DNA of 64,000 bases, from NCBI GenBank assembly GCA_016758965.1, contig JAEPRB010000105.1, forward strand, positions 1-64,000. The letters are read 5' to 3'. The position numbers and the translations under genes are program-made. The notes beneath the pieces were generated by a model, which had not been told where the DNA came from, ran no database searches, and saw nothing but the letters and a program-made list of their open reading frames with translations. This DNA is from Circinella minor (lineage: Eukaryota > Mucoromycota > Mucoromycetes > Mucorales > Lichtheimiaceae). Below, one piece after another: positions 1-10,573 of this stretch. Position 1 is the first letter of the stretch. Every line of letters starts with the position of its first letter.

Positions 1-22
1 CAGAGACCAAGTTTGCCTTTAA

Positions 23-108
23 GAATCCACAAGTAAAAAAAGTTGTTGATACTCTTTGTGATACTTAAGAATCACAAAGAGTATCCACAACTTTTTACTT
101 GTGGATTC
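23..108. repeat. Long imperfect palindrome inside the ORF1 remnant
   Basis: Arms 23-62 and 71-108 are reverse complements apart from a 2-base length difference in an A/T run and one A/C mismatch; the centre is CTTAAG at 64-69. The left arm reads as protein in the ORF1 frame, the right arm does not. This suggests the right arm is an inverted copy of the left made by a local template switch. Confidence 0.85.
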
Positions 109-136
109 TCAATTATATGCGCAGTGACCGCCCATC

Positions 137-590
137 ACTCAAGAAGCACAAACACTAACCAACAATGACGACTTCGATGATAGTGATGATGAAGAAATGA
201 TTAACGTAACACAAGAGCTTGATAATAATACCATCATTACTCCATCACCTGCTGTTACTATTGACAACGTTGCAGTTACACTCAGTGCCACTTTTGCTGA
301 AAAAACAATGAATCCATCAGCCTTCAGTAATAACATACAACAAGCCGCCAGTCAATAAATCAATACTAACTGGCACACTCACTATCCTTTGTCAACTGAA
401 GACCGTTCTCACCTCTTAGGCCTTCCGGAGGCTGAACAAAAAGTAGCTGCCATGATGCTTCGCCTACGCTTCCCTCATCAAGAAAAAATAGACCCAACTC
501 CCGATTAACGTACAACAAAAAATGGTCGCATCACTCGATCATCGCAACAAACGAACAATAAGCAGGAACCATCAGGTTCCGCTCCAGAGT
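137..590 (+). pseudogene. ORF1-like remnant of the LINE
   Basis: One frame starting near 137 reads as acidic, then polar protein for about 150 codons, with in-frame stops at 356-358 and near 506-508, and ends in a Ser/Gln/Arg-rich tail before the stop near 590. The same kind of protein-like reading (FAFKNPQVKKVVDTL) is visible at 15-60, before the palindrome. Its place just upstream of the endonuclease suggests the 3' end of the LINE's first ORF (nucleic-acid-binding protein), but no zinc knuckle is visible and the assignment is by position only. Confidence 0.45.
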
Positions 591-609
591 AATGCACTGT
601 TTATCACAC

Positions 610-692
610 AGCCAACTAACTTAAGAAAAACAAAACAAACAAACACACAAACACACAAACAAACAAACAAACAAACAAAAAAAAAAAAAAAC
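610..692 (+). repeat. A-rich (CAAA)n spacer between ORF1 and ORF2 of the LINE
   Basis: A run of imperfect CAAA/CACA repeats followed by a pure A run directly precedes the endonuclease ATG at 703. A-rich spacers between the two ORFs are common in LINEs. Confidence 0.7.
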
Positions 693-702
693 CCAAAATA
701 AT

Positions 703-1472
703 ATGACATCTAACAATATTCTCAAAATTTGTTCCTTGAACTGTAACAGTTTACGGAAAACTCACAATTCTGAAGCCAGGTCTTCTCTCATCAGATACCT
801 TCGTCAACAACAACCTCAACTTTTAGCATTACAAGAAACCAACGCCAACACCAATGATATCAGTCAATCGTTAATCTTCAATTTCAACCCTCGGCTAGTC
901 TTTGGACACCCTGTTGTGGACTATTGACATTCTCCCCTGATATCACTATCACTAAAATTGACATCGATCTCACATAAAATACTGAACGAATAATTTTTAC
1001 CTATATTCAATCGAAATCCCACATATTCAACCCCTTTTATTTACTGGTAATATATGCTCCAGCAACATCTTCTTTACACGAGCGTCACCAGTTTTTTGAA
1101 CACTTACAATCTTCACCAATATTCACCAACACCACGTTGCCATATACCGACCGCCGTATTATTGCCGGTGATTTTAATTATAATTATTACTCAACAGAAC
1201 ACCATAACCGCATCCCAACCTCATGGCGCGATATGTTAAATACTAATTTTATAGACTGTATCAATGATACCGTGGCACAACCATCGTTACCAACCTATCG
1301 TCATGGCGATACATATTTTTCAACACTCGATTTTACTTTTGCATCACGCTCATTACGTCCACTTACTTCTCGAGCTACGGTGCAAAATATATGCAAAGCT
1401 TGGTCTGATCACAGCATTCTTTCCAGCTTTATTAATATGGGTGACAGCCCCCGAGGCAAAAGTTATTGGTGA
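703..1472 (+). pseudogene. LINE endonuclease domain (EEP family), frameshifted
   Basis: This is the DNA-nicking domain that would start target-primed reverse transcription. Motifs of the exonuclease-endonuclease-phosphatase fold appear in order: LNCNSLRK near 730, LLALQET near 820 (catalytic Glu), GDFN near 1165, LDFTFAS near 1327 and WSDHS near 1400 (catalytic Asp-His). The frame opened at 703 stops at 925-927, continues after a shift, meets another stop near 977, and resumes in the frame holding GDFN. So the domain is recognisable but broken. Confidence 0.85.
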
Positions 1473-2367
1473 GGAAACCCTTCCTTCACCCAGATTAAAG
1501 AGTTTCGGCAAGAACTTATGCAACACCTGTCAAAAATTCGCCCAAAATTAACAACTCAACACTCTATTCAAGAGGCATGGGAAGCACTTAAAAAAGAATT
1601 ACAACAATTTATGCAACGTTTTGGTCGTCAGCGCGCTGATTGGCGTAAGCAACACCTTTAAATACTTCAATCTAAAAGAAATCGTCTGCTTCGCTCTCAA
1701 CCACCTGCTGCTATTCTTGCGATGGTTTTACCAAAGGTCGAACAACAAATTGCAGCAATACAACAAGAAATGGTAGATAATGCAGCATTATGGGCTAATC
1801 TTCGGTGGCGCGAATTGGGAGAAAAGTCAGCAGGCTATTTACAACGTACTGCTACCCAACGACAAAATCAAAGGCTTATTTTATCTCTTCAGCACCCCAT
1901 CAACAACCAAGTCGTTACGACTACCCAAGACATTCAATCTGCAGCTCGCTCCTTTTACAACACATTATATACACCTGACCCGGTAGATCAAGATTCTATT
2001 AATCACCTGCTTAATTATATCCCTTCAACTTGTACTTTGAATCATCATGATTGTGATAACCTTACTACTAATTTCACTATAGAGGATTTAATTGATGGTG
2101 CCAAACGTACACCAAGTAAAAGTAGCCCTGGCTTAGATGGTCTTCCGTATGAAGTGTGGTACCTCGTGCTTCAACACCCAGAATACCAAGAACTAGCCTG
2201 CTCAATTTATAATGCCGCACTAACAGACGCCATATACCCACCATCATGGAGTAAAACTGCTGTCACATTGCTACCAAAAAAGGGTGATTTGACATCATTA
2301 CATAACTGGCGACCCATTTCTTTAATTAATACCAATGCAAAGATATTTACTAGGTTGCTGAACGCTC

Positions 2368-2372
2368 GTCTC
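2368..2372. repeat. Target-site duplication GTCTC, left copy
   Basis: Five bases, repeated exactly at 2805-2809 on the other side of the solo LTR. The 5-bp length fits Ty1/Ty3-type integrases. Confidence 0.9.
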
Positions 2373-2804
2373 TGTTACATCAATCGAAATTAATAAAATA
2401 AAAGAGACAGTAATAAGTCAACGAGACCCAAAAGAACAATAGTTGAACTGAAGTTTATTATAATAAAATATTATCACTATTTATATTAAATTCTAATCAA
2501 TGGACGGGTATATCAATATGCATGTATGAAACAATAATAGTCTTCCGATTTGTTAATGACGATGAATAATGACAATGGTATATGTGAACATTATATCCTA
2601 TACGTTTTGCCGTTAATAAAATAATATATCAACGCAGCTGTCAAATAGTATCAATAAAGAAGACGGACTTCTTTAATATTAAAAGTCATTGAAACATACC
2701 GTAAAATACCAAAATGTCAGTGAAACATATTTGAAGTATGCTGTATTTAAATATATATTATTAAATGACCGTTATTATGAAGCCATTGTACGTTGGATAC
2801 AACA
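2373..2804. mobile_element. Solo LTR of an LTR retrotransposon
   Basis: The 432-bp insertion begins TGTTACATC and ends GATACAACA, the TG..CA inverted ends typical of LTRs, and is flanked by a perfect 5-bp direct repeat GTCTC (2368-2372 and 2805-2809). It has no internal coding region. It is best explained as the product of recombination between the two LTRs of a full element. Its 3' two-thirds match a second copy at 40264-40580. Confidence 0.9.
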
Positions 2805-2809
2805 GTCTC
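2805..2809. repeat. Target-site duplication GTCTC, right copy
   Basis: Exact partner of 2368-2372. Confidence 0.9.
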
Positions 2810-4485
2810 ATTCAAGCAGCTGATCAGCTCATCAATCAGTTTCAAACTGGCTTCATGCCAGATAGATTTATCGCCAACAATGGAATATTAATCAAGTTAG
2901 CCATGGAACAAGCTCGCAACGCTTCCAATAGTAACCATATAGTTCTACAGTTGGATGCGGAAAAAGGATATGATAGGGTATCTCTTGATTATTTACAAGT
3001 AGTCATGCGTCGATTTGGCTTTCCCGCTACCTTTATCTCATCTATCAGTAATTTATTTTTTTCAACACAAATTCATCTTAACATCAACGGACACCTCACT
3101 GCACCCATAACACAAAGGCGAGGCTTACGCCAAGAAGACCCACTTTCACCAATTTTATTTAACATCGCTCTAGAACCACTACTATGTAGCATTCTCCACG
3201 ATTCTAATATTAAGGGTTTTCAACCTAATTTTTGCGCCACTACCTTGTCTATGCCACGTCCCGATTCTCTGAAGGTGCTTGCATATGCTGACGACACATC
3301 AGTACTCCTCAATAATTCTCAAGACTTTTACCATTTTCAAGTGCATCTCGACCATTATCAAGCAGCTTCTAATGCCTGCATGAACAAACACAAGACAACA
3401 CAGGCAATATCACTTAGTGGCAGGCCGCTTACCATTTGGAACAATATTTTGGATGATGCTGGCTATCCTCCTTGTCACACTCGTAACTCATTAAACCATG
3501 CTTTATACTTAGGATATCCTATTACCTCATCCTGTCAGCAACTTCATGTCTTCTTAGATGAAATGCTGATTCGAATTAAAAATGCTTGCAACATCCATGC
3601 TCAACGACAATTATCAATTTGTGGTCGAGCTACCATACTCAACGCTTTAGTGCTATCAAAACTATGGCATGTTCTCCGGTTGGTTGGTGCAGCACCCTCT
3701 TCTTTCTTTCGAAAGCTTCGTGCTATTTGTGGACAATTTATGATGACAAGAATGTTCCCCCGAATTGACTTTAATAAACTTTGTCTTCCCCGATCTCATG
3801 GAGGAGTGGGTCTACTCGAGCCACTTTTACAACAATCAGCATTGCAGCTTCGATGGTTGGAACCCCTTTTTAATGTCACTGGAACGACACCATCATACAT
3901 CACCATATGTCTCTGGCATCATATATGTACTACATCAAATACAACATCAGACCCATGCCTGCCACTTGTGTTTCCGCAATTACGTGGCTCTGATGCCAAA
4001 GATACATCCTCCATTAATTACTTACTATATCGCGCAATAGATCAACTACCTATAGATTGGCTATCAGCCAACCTTTCAGCCACTACCATCCTCCAACTAC
4101 CACTAAACTCTATATGGATACCCACTGTTGGCAATAAAAGCTTACGGCGACCTGGCTTTAAAAGCCTAGTTGTATCTGATCTTTTTATTTTTGACTCTAG
4201 CTTGAGCTTCATACGACGACGCAATTCTTCTGATGGCCTTAACCGTCCCATTCTTACACGAAGATTTTTTGACGACCTGGCTCAAAGACGCATATATTTA
4301 CTGGCTGGTTTTGCACGCCTTTATCTCCCAAGTGATTTCCCAAACAGTGGTCATTCTGGCTCTCCTGTCAGCCACCAATTATCACAGAGACACAGACTCT
4401 ATTTGAATGGAAAACCAAGATATTCCGGCGCATCTGTCATCCACCTCATCATAGTATACCTACTGTATCCAGTAAACAATGGTCT

Positions 4486-4950
4486 ATGTTCTGGGCCTGG
4501 CCGATGGAACACACTGCAAGGAACATATGGTACCGCACACTTCATAATACGCTTCCTACTGCTTCACGTCGTTACCAATTTCAGCTTTCAACTGCACCAA
4601 CACCTATCTGTGATCTATGCAATTCCAACATTGATACCACAGACCACTTCATCATTGGATGTCCTTACAAATATGAAATTTGGCAACTTGTATGGGGTCG
4701 AATACGATATGCCGATCCTGCTTCTCCAGCCATTCTTGCACTACTATGCAACCTCACTATAGATTACACTGACTTCTCCACCAACTCGCTTTATCAACAC
4801 ACTCATATCCCAACTATTGGCGCCTGCATCTTTCAGGCTATTTGGAATGCTTATTATCGGTTCATCTTTTATGACGAGCCATTTATTCCAACTTTGGTTG
4901 TGTCTCGTGCCTTTTCTTTAATAGCATGCTTCCGCCACTCCATATTATAA
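4486..4950 (+). pseudogene. C-terminal zinc-knuckle region of the LINE ORF2 (zf-RVT type)
   Basis: In a different frame from the RT, the sequence gives WYRTLHNTLPT followed by CDLCNSN..DHFIIGC, a C-x2-C-x8-H-x4-C arrangement typical of the zinc-binding tail after LINE reverse transcriptases, then EIWQLVWGRI. The stop lies at 4948-4950. The shift from the RT frame (near 4370) shows that the copy is dead. Confidence 0.85.
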
Positions 4951-5169
4951 TTCTTCTCATTTTCTTTCTTTAATTCTAACATTTATAAAAAAAAAAAAAA
5001 TTCTCTGTACATTAGACGTCCACATTGAATATATATCTATATATCGTCCTTTCCATTGTCATCTTGTCTTCCCTGTTACGCACACAGTCCGCCACTGCCT
5101 GTGGTACGCGGAGCTGCTAATAAAAATATTTATTACTGAGGCTACTCACCTCCATAAAAAAAAAAAAAA

Positions 5170-5687
5170 GTAGGGACTTGAGTGCAGGACTCACTGCTTA
5201 ACCAGATAAATAATCTCTTTTTATATTTAATATTAGGACTTTCTTTGATGGCGAAGATGACAATAGCACAGCAGCAAACACCAGGTAAGCAAAATAACAA
5301 TTCGGAGTACTCATTTTATTCTATGAACTCTGATTATAATCTTTATGATATAGTTTGTCTTCTGCTACAACATATTCAAGAACAACAACTATAACCACCT
5401 TCTAAAACCACCAACTCCCTTCATTCTCCATTCTTTCCTCCTCCTCTACTTCTCCTGCCTCAGATCCAGCTATTCTTATGCAGGATAACCAGTATATCCT
5501 AAGCGACCACAAGGCAACTTTGGTCTTTCCTCTTTCCTGTCCTCCTCCACATCTTCTTCAAAACGGCAGAGAAGTAAAACAAATGTCGTTGTGCTGACAA
5601 ATCGTCAGTAAATGAAATAAAATCTTTTTTTTTTTTGTTAAAAAAAAAAAATATACTATTATTCTTTATATTTATTTGGACTGTATT
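5170..5687. other. Spacer between LINE and Harbinger element
   Basis: AT-rich sequence with homopolymer A/T runs at about 5624-5651. A 70-codon open frame at 5182-5394 has no recognisable domain. I see no convincing gene here. Confidence 0.6.
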
Positions 5688-5726
5688 AGAGAGTTTAGGG
5701 GGTTCGTATTTTGGTGAAAATACGAA
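5688..5726 (+). repeat. Left terminal inverted repeat of the Harbinger element
   Basis: Starts AGAGAGTTTAGGGGG and matches the reverse complement of 9428-9466 at 38 of 39 positions. A second, shorter inverted motif (GAAAATACGA / TCGTATTTTC) lies just inside at about 5770-5798. Confidence 0.93.
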
Positions 5727-6133
5727 GCTGTAAAAGGAAAAACAGGTCACGATTCAGCGTCCGCTTTCATGAAAATACGAACCACTTCGTATTTTCAATT
5801 CCAAATGCGGTGTATTAAATGGTCGCTAAAAGATTTCACCGTTCCAATAAAAAAGTACAGAATTTATTTCTTAAACTTACTGTTACATATTATGCTGTCT
5901 GTAGAAAAGAAAAAAAAATCAAACACTTTTTGTTAATATACCAATTTTAATAAAGAAAAGGAATACATCCACCTGTTAAAAAGATACATTTATCCATAGA
6001 TCGGTTGACTGAAAACTATAAATAAAATTCCAAAATATATATAAAGAGTATGCATATTGCATTCATTTTAGCTTTTTTATTACTACATTATTTTTCTTCT
6101 TGAATTCAATTTCATTTTCTTTAATTACGTATC

Positions 6134-7396
6134 ATGGCATCAAATTCCAATAATATTACCTTCATTGATGAAACGGAGAGCTTAGCACGCACCAACTCTG
6201 TATGTTTATGTTATGAATGAAATAACTAAAAAAATTGCTCAGTCGACACATCATAATACTAATATAACCTTTGTATTGTTATTCTACATATACAGACTGC
6301 TATAGATTCTGTTGAAGACATTCCTGGTTTTTCACCAACAGAAGACCCAGTTGCCGAGCCTATCACTAATATAGTAATCCCATCCCAATCAGAACCTATA
6401 GCTGCAAGTGAAGAGCAAAGCCGCCGCAAGCCAACTGAAAGAGGTGACTGCTACCTGATGGAAGAGACCATCAGGGTCAATCCTTTCTTGTTAAAAAGAG
6501 GAGGCAAAGGTACATCTGTTAGAGAAGATGCGTGGAAGCAAATTGCTCAACGGGTGAATCAATTGGAACAGCTCGATGGTACTACTGGTGATAATAGGCT
6601 GATGCAAGCCAGATATGCCAAAGAGCGTATCACTCAATTGCGAAAAAAGGCAGAGAAGCAACGACATGTCATTCGTTTTGGCTCTGGTGTGGGCGGTGGT
6701 CATGACACCCAACTGGAGCGTTGCTATAAGGATCTGTTAAAGATGGTATGTAAATAGTTTGTCTCTTAATTATGAAGTTAGCAAAACTTATAAAATGCAA
6801 TACATGTATATCTATAATATTAACTAAATATATTTTGCATTTTTTTTTTGTTCTGGATGAATTTATTTCTATTATATTATTATGGTACATAGTTCTATGA
6901 CAACGAAACCCTTAAAGTACAGGCAGAGCAAGACCATAATGCTGCTGCTCTTAAACGGTACCAAGACGAGCAGAGAGTTCAAACTGCTGCTCTTACTGGT
7001 CGCTGCGTAACGTCAAGTACTCAAAAGGATAAACGTCGTCGCCGTTTTAGTGATGTTGGACAAGATGTCAATGCCCATGAAAGCAAAGACAGTGATTCAT
7101 TCATTGCAAGCTTTGCCAAGTTGGCAATCAAGGAGGAAAAGGATTTAGAGTTGTTAAAAAAACAACGACAGCATTATATTGATGCTGCTCGTGCAACCGA
7201 GTCGCGGGTAAAACAGCTAGAACAAGAAACAAAAGAATTACGACAAGAACTGTTAGACCTTAAATGTGAATTGATGAACCAACGCAGGACTCTACATGTT
7301 TTACGTGACACTGTTCATTGGGTGATCACTTGCACACAAGAACTTTTCAATAAGATTTTGAATATTAATCTCCAATTACCCCCTTTATCCTACTGA
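6134..7396 (+). CDS. Harbinger accessory DNA-binding protein (Myb/trihelix-like), 339 aa, 3 exons
   Basis: Exons 6134-6199, 6296-6745 and 6893-7396 join in frame to 340 codons including the stop. Introns begin GTATGT and end CAG/TAG. The N-terminus is acidic and Ser/Pro-rich. Around residues 80-165 there is a Trp-containing helical DNA-binding-like region (NPFLLKRGGKG..AWKQIAQRVNQL..RYAKERITQL). A basic KDKRRRRF stretch, a likely nuclear signal, follows, and a long coiled coil (about residues 240-310) ends the protein. In PIF/Harbinger elements the second protein binds the element ends and brings the transposase to the nucleus; that role is inferred from the family. It is convergent with the transposase gene, 69 bases between the stops. 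Confidence 0.82.
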
Positions 7397-7465
7397 TCCA
7401 CACAATAATCCCCTTCTTAAGTTTAGTTCTGTTTTTTTTATATATTATTAAAAGTGTTATATTTT

Positions 7466-8874
7466 TTATTGCTGTTCACGAAATACACGATTACCATGTT
7501 CTAGATATTCATAGATTGTTGGTGGCTCAATACCAAAATATTTGCAGGCTTGACCTCCACCCAAACAGATTTTAATGTTTTTGAAAAGAACACCAACAAA
7601 GTAATACGCACCAACAGGGCTAAGCCAGACTTTCTGATTTTTGTGGTAATCTAAGAAAGCAAATAGATTTACAGTTCTTCCAAATTCCCATTCAACGGCC
7701 ACTCTAACCTTCGACATTTTTTGATTGTGCAGGGACTCGCGACTTGTCCTATCATCTATACATAAAAGTGAAACATTTTTGTTAGTAATAATAATATACT
7801 AAGTATGCTGTATCACAAATAATTACTTTCTGGAACAACAAATGGAGCGACTAAATTCTGGTGACGGCGGTATGCTGGGTCACCATACAGGACAAAGTGG
7901 CAACCGTCATCAAAGTTTAATCTATCTTCGAGAGTTTCAAGAAGTTTAGATTCAGTTAACATGAATCCATCATGATGCGAGCCACAAATAGGACCAAACA
8001 AATGAGCAGTAATACCATCAGGGGTAGTCATTGCCTGGTATTTCAGTGCATGCTTGTGCTATACATAATGTCAACGTTTATATCACATATCAGAAATATT
8101 AACACTATGGTGATGCAAGTACATAGAAAATAATATAAACGAGTTATTACCTTATGCCCATTATACACAACTTCTTGATTTACGACAGGTCGACATATTC
8201 CTCTAACTGTACCATCAATAAACCCAACAACATTACTGATAGGAGATCCTATATTGTAACAAAACAAGTATACTATGAGTATTTTTTTTGCAGTGTTAAT
8301 TACATTTATTTGTCTTACTATAATTTAACATAATACCTTTTTGAGCAACTGCATCAGCAAATAATTGGAGACGGTCACGGGTAAACTGTGATTCAGCAAA
8401 GTTCAATGTTGACTTGTATTTATTAAACAGGTACTCTATCATACCATTAAAAATAACACTCAAAGCAGGTGCTGTTCGCCCAAACATATGACCCAGGTCC
8501 TCAAGACGGGCAGGATATGCTAAACGACGTAAGCAAATCGCCATTACTTCTTCCGTAGAAACCTGGAAACGGTGATCAGGGTCTTCTGCACGGAAAACAA
8601 AATGACTAGGCAACTCCATTGCATGGATAATAGTACAAAGCTATACAGTACATATTATTTATCAGAAACTAAATATGGAACCATACAAAAAATTCATCTT
8701 GTTTATATATACATCACATACTTGAGTTTTATCAAATCGAAAGTTAGATTCACATCTTTCATTTGTATAGTCATTCAAATTAAATGGTCTATGCTCGCGT
8801 CTATTTATACGTTGTCGTTCAAGAATTTGTTGTTGAAGGTCAAATTCTGCAATAGCATGCACGTATTCAGACAT
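7466..8874 (-). CDS. PIF/Harbinger (HARBI1-like) DDE transposase, 358 aa, 5 exons
   Basis: Exons on the minus strand, 8874-8722, 8640-8337, 8248-8151, 8058-7827 and 7755-7466, total 1077 bases with no internal stop. The enzyme would cut the element at its inverted repeats and insert it at a short target. The N-terminal helical region carries LRRLAYPARLEDLGHMFGR. The catalytic residues are visible in DDE_Tnp_4 context: first Asp in GFIDGT, second Asp in YGDPAYR, and Glu in VAVEWEFG. The junction NGHKHKHALKYQ matches the usual GHKxxHALKxQ block and supports the third splice. No catalytic residue is missing. Confidence 0.92.
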
Positions 8875-9203
8875 AACAAGATATATTACGTATCAAATAG
8901 CTTCTAAAAATAAAAAATAAAATATATAAGAGAAAAGAGATGAAAATAAAACAACAACAAAAAATTATTCTGTCTATAAATCAAACTGTATTTATAATGA
9001 TACCTATGACTTTTAAAAACAATTCTGGCCTTAAGTACATACTTAGAAGCTCATTGGATATTTATTATCTCAACATTATTATTTCGTAACATCTAATAGT
9101 GTTATAGGCTAGTACATTATTGTATCTATGAAACCATAACAGATGACAAAAGCGTGTATTCAGGAAATTCACACGTGCACAAGAGCCAATTAAAGCTCAA
9201 AAC

Positions 9204-9254
9204 CCTTGAGAATAAATAAATAAATATATTTATTTATTTATTTATTTATAATAA
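9204..9254. repeat. AAAT/ATTT simple repeat near the right end of the Harbinger element
   Basis: Runs of AAAT followed by ATTT repeats form an AT-only near-palindrome. Confidence 0.6.
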
Positions 9255-9427
9255 TTTATTTGGCATTCAATACAGCAAACAAATGAAAAAATGGTTACAT
9301 ATTAAAAAATAAAATGAGTTGACAAGCTATATGACAGTTTAGTATTTCAAGCATTGTTGTGTTACCCGAAAGTTTCTCAGCAACATCATTTTTGAAAAAC
9401 AGTCCTTTCGTCTATATTTGGGTTAGT

Positions 9428-9466
9428 TTCGTGTTTTCACCAAAATACGAACCCCCTAAACTCTCT
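9428..9466 (-). repeat. Right terminal inverted repeat of the Harbinger element
   Basis: Inverted partner of 5688-5726, ending CCCCCTAAACTCTCT. ATT follows directly, as it precedes the left repeat. Confidence 0.93.
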
Positions 9467-9469
9467 ATT

Positions 9470-10573
9470 ATTGGTTAAAGGAGTGACTGAGATATAAATA
9501 GACTAAAACTTCATTTGGTTACGTTTGAGAGTACAAATGTCTAAATTAAGAACATTCCTGCACTGAGTTATAATGCTATACTGTGAACCTCGCAAAACTT
9601 TTGGATGAGTGCAACACAAGCAAAATATGCTCAGGTTGCCATCAACTCCTGTGCGATATAAGAAGAAATGATATGTCGATTTGTAACCATCCATGAGTTT
9701 TTTGATAACTTTTCTATATACATCAATTCATTATTATCAAATATAAATGCAACTGTCATATAGGACAACTGTCACCCATGATCGTTGAATAAGAGACGCC
9801 CTTGGCATCGCAGATGCCACTTCTGTAATTTATCAGATGGAACGAGAATTAGAACAACTCAGTGTGAAGCAAGAGTACAATTAGGTAAGTTTCATATACA
9901 ATCCATTATAAAGTAAGTTATTAATTTCCTTTTCAATAGTTACACAGGTGATGAAGACTTATCGCCATTTGATCTATTCTATAAAGATTTGCCAAAATTG
10001 TTTGTCAGTTAGAAATACTCCTGCTTTGGTATATACGTCTTTCTTTAATGATCATACTTCATTTATTTTTAAATGTATAATATAGCGTTTTCTGCATATT
10101 TTTTTTTTCTGTAACACTTGGATCGTGATGCCAAATTCTCCTAAATTATTTAAATAATTTACCAAGACCTCCAGCTTATTAGATAGAGGACACCTTGTTA
10201 TCCAAGAGCCAGTCAAACACTGGTAATGCGCCCTTTGTTGGCCATGGCGGTACGTTATAATTTTTTATTTATGTGAGAACGATTTAGTTATCATGCCACA
10301 TTATATCATTATTGGTGATAAATATAGAGAGCCAAAAAATACATTAATATGTATAATCTAAACAGTCAGTTGTTTTTTATTTAACTTGAAGCAACAACTC
10401 AAATCCAATTAGCTTTCACAAAATCATGCGGATGATTATTTAAAGTTCGGCGGAAAAAGTTTCATTTAATGCAGCTTTTTTTTTTTTTTTGGTTTTACAA
10501 TATCTTTTTCGTATCTACACGACATACAAAACAAAACAAAACAAAAAAAAAAAAAAGAAACTCAATCTATATA
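9470..10573. other. Intergenic stretch, with a possible decayed zinc-ribbon fragment at about 9795-10010
   Basis: Mostly AT-rich non-coding DNA. At 9795-9893 the plus strand reads RRCHFCNLSDGT..TTQCEARVQL; a splice-like gap (GTAAGT..AATAG) then allows CYTGDEDLSPFDLF. The C-x2-C..C..LC pattern resembles the cysteine-rich tail of piggyBac-like transposases, but no catalytic region is visible upstream. This is a weak call. Confidence 0.3.

Larger units (their letters stand above)
1560..4762 (+). pseudogene. LINE reverse transcriptase, split by a solo LTR and frameshifted
   Basis: The left part (open from 1722 to 2367) holds the pre-RT region and fingers: SPGLDGLPYEVW, LLPKKGD and NWRPISL. The right part, after the LTR, starts at the FQTGF box (about 2840), then DAEKGYDRV, RRGLRQEDPLSP and the catalytic YADD near 3285-3296. 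Removing the LTR and one copy of its 5-bp duplication rejoins the two halves in frame, so the LTR landed in an RT that was open at that point. The usual Gly of RQGDPLSP is Glu here. One further frameshift near 4370 separates the RT from the CCHC tail. A stop also lies near 1660. Confidence 0.92.
1..5169 (+). mobile_element. Decayed LINE-type (non-LTR) retrotransposon, 5' end cut by the window edge
   Basis: The parts lie in the order expected for a two-ORF LINE: an ORF1-like remnant (about 137-590), an endonuclease (703 to about 1470), a reverse transcriptase (about 1560-4400), a C-terminal CCHC knuckle (4486-4950), a 3' UTR and a poly-A run (about 5156-5169). A second A-run sits near 4988-5000. 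Several stop codons and frameshifts break the reading frames, and a 432-bp solo LTR interrupts the RT, so this copy cannot be autonomous. The left end is not in the window. Clade is not certain: the apurinic-type endonuclease and C-terminal CCHC resemble L1-type elements. Confidence 0.9.
5688..9466. mobile_element. Complete PIF/Harbinger-type DNA transposon
   Basis: The 3779-bp element is bounded by 39-bp terminal inverted repeats (5688-5726 and 9428-9466) that differ at a single base, and is flanked by the 3-bp direct repeat ATT (5685-5687 and 9467-9469). PIF/Harbinger elements normally duplicate 3 bp, usually TWA, so ATT is slightly off the norm. Inside are the two genes typical of the superfamily, both intact after splicing and placed tail to tail: a DNA-binding protein (6134-7396, plus) and a DDE transposase (8874-7466, minus). 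The high TIR identity and open genes suggest a young, possibly active copy. Confidence 0.93.

Noticed and set aside
5182..5394. 70-codon open frame after the LINE
   Set aside because: No domain, no splice partners, and it lies directly after the poly-A end of the element; probably chance.
9503..9694. 63-codon minus-strand frame with several cysteines
   Set aside because: The Cys spacing matches no family, and no adjoining exons extend it.
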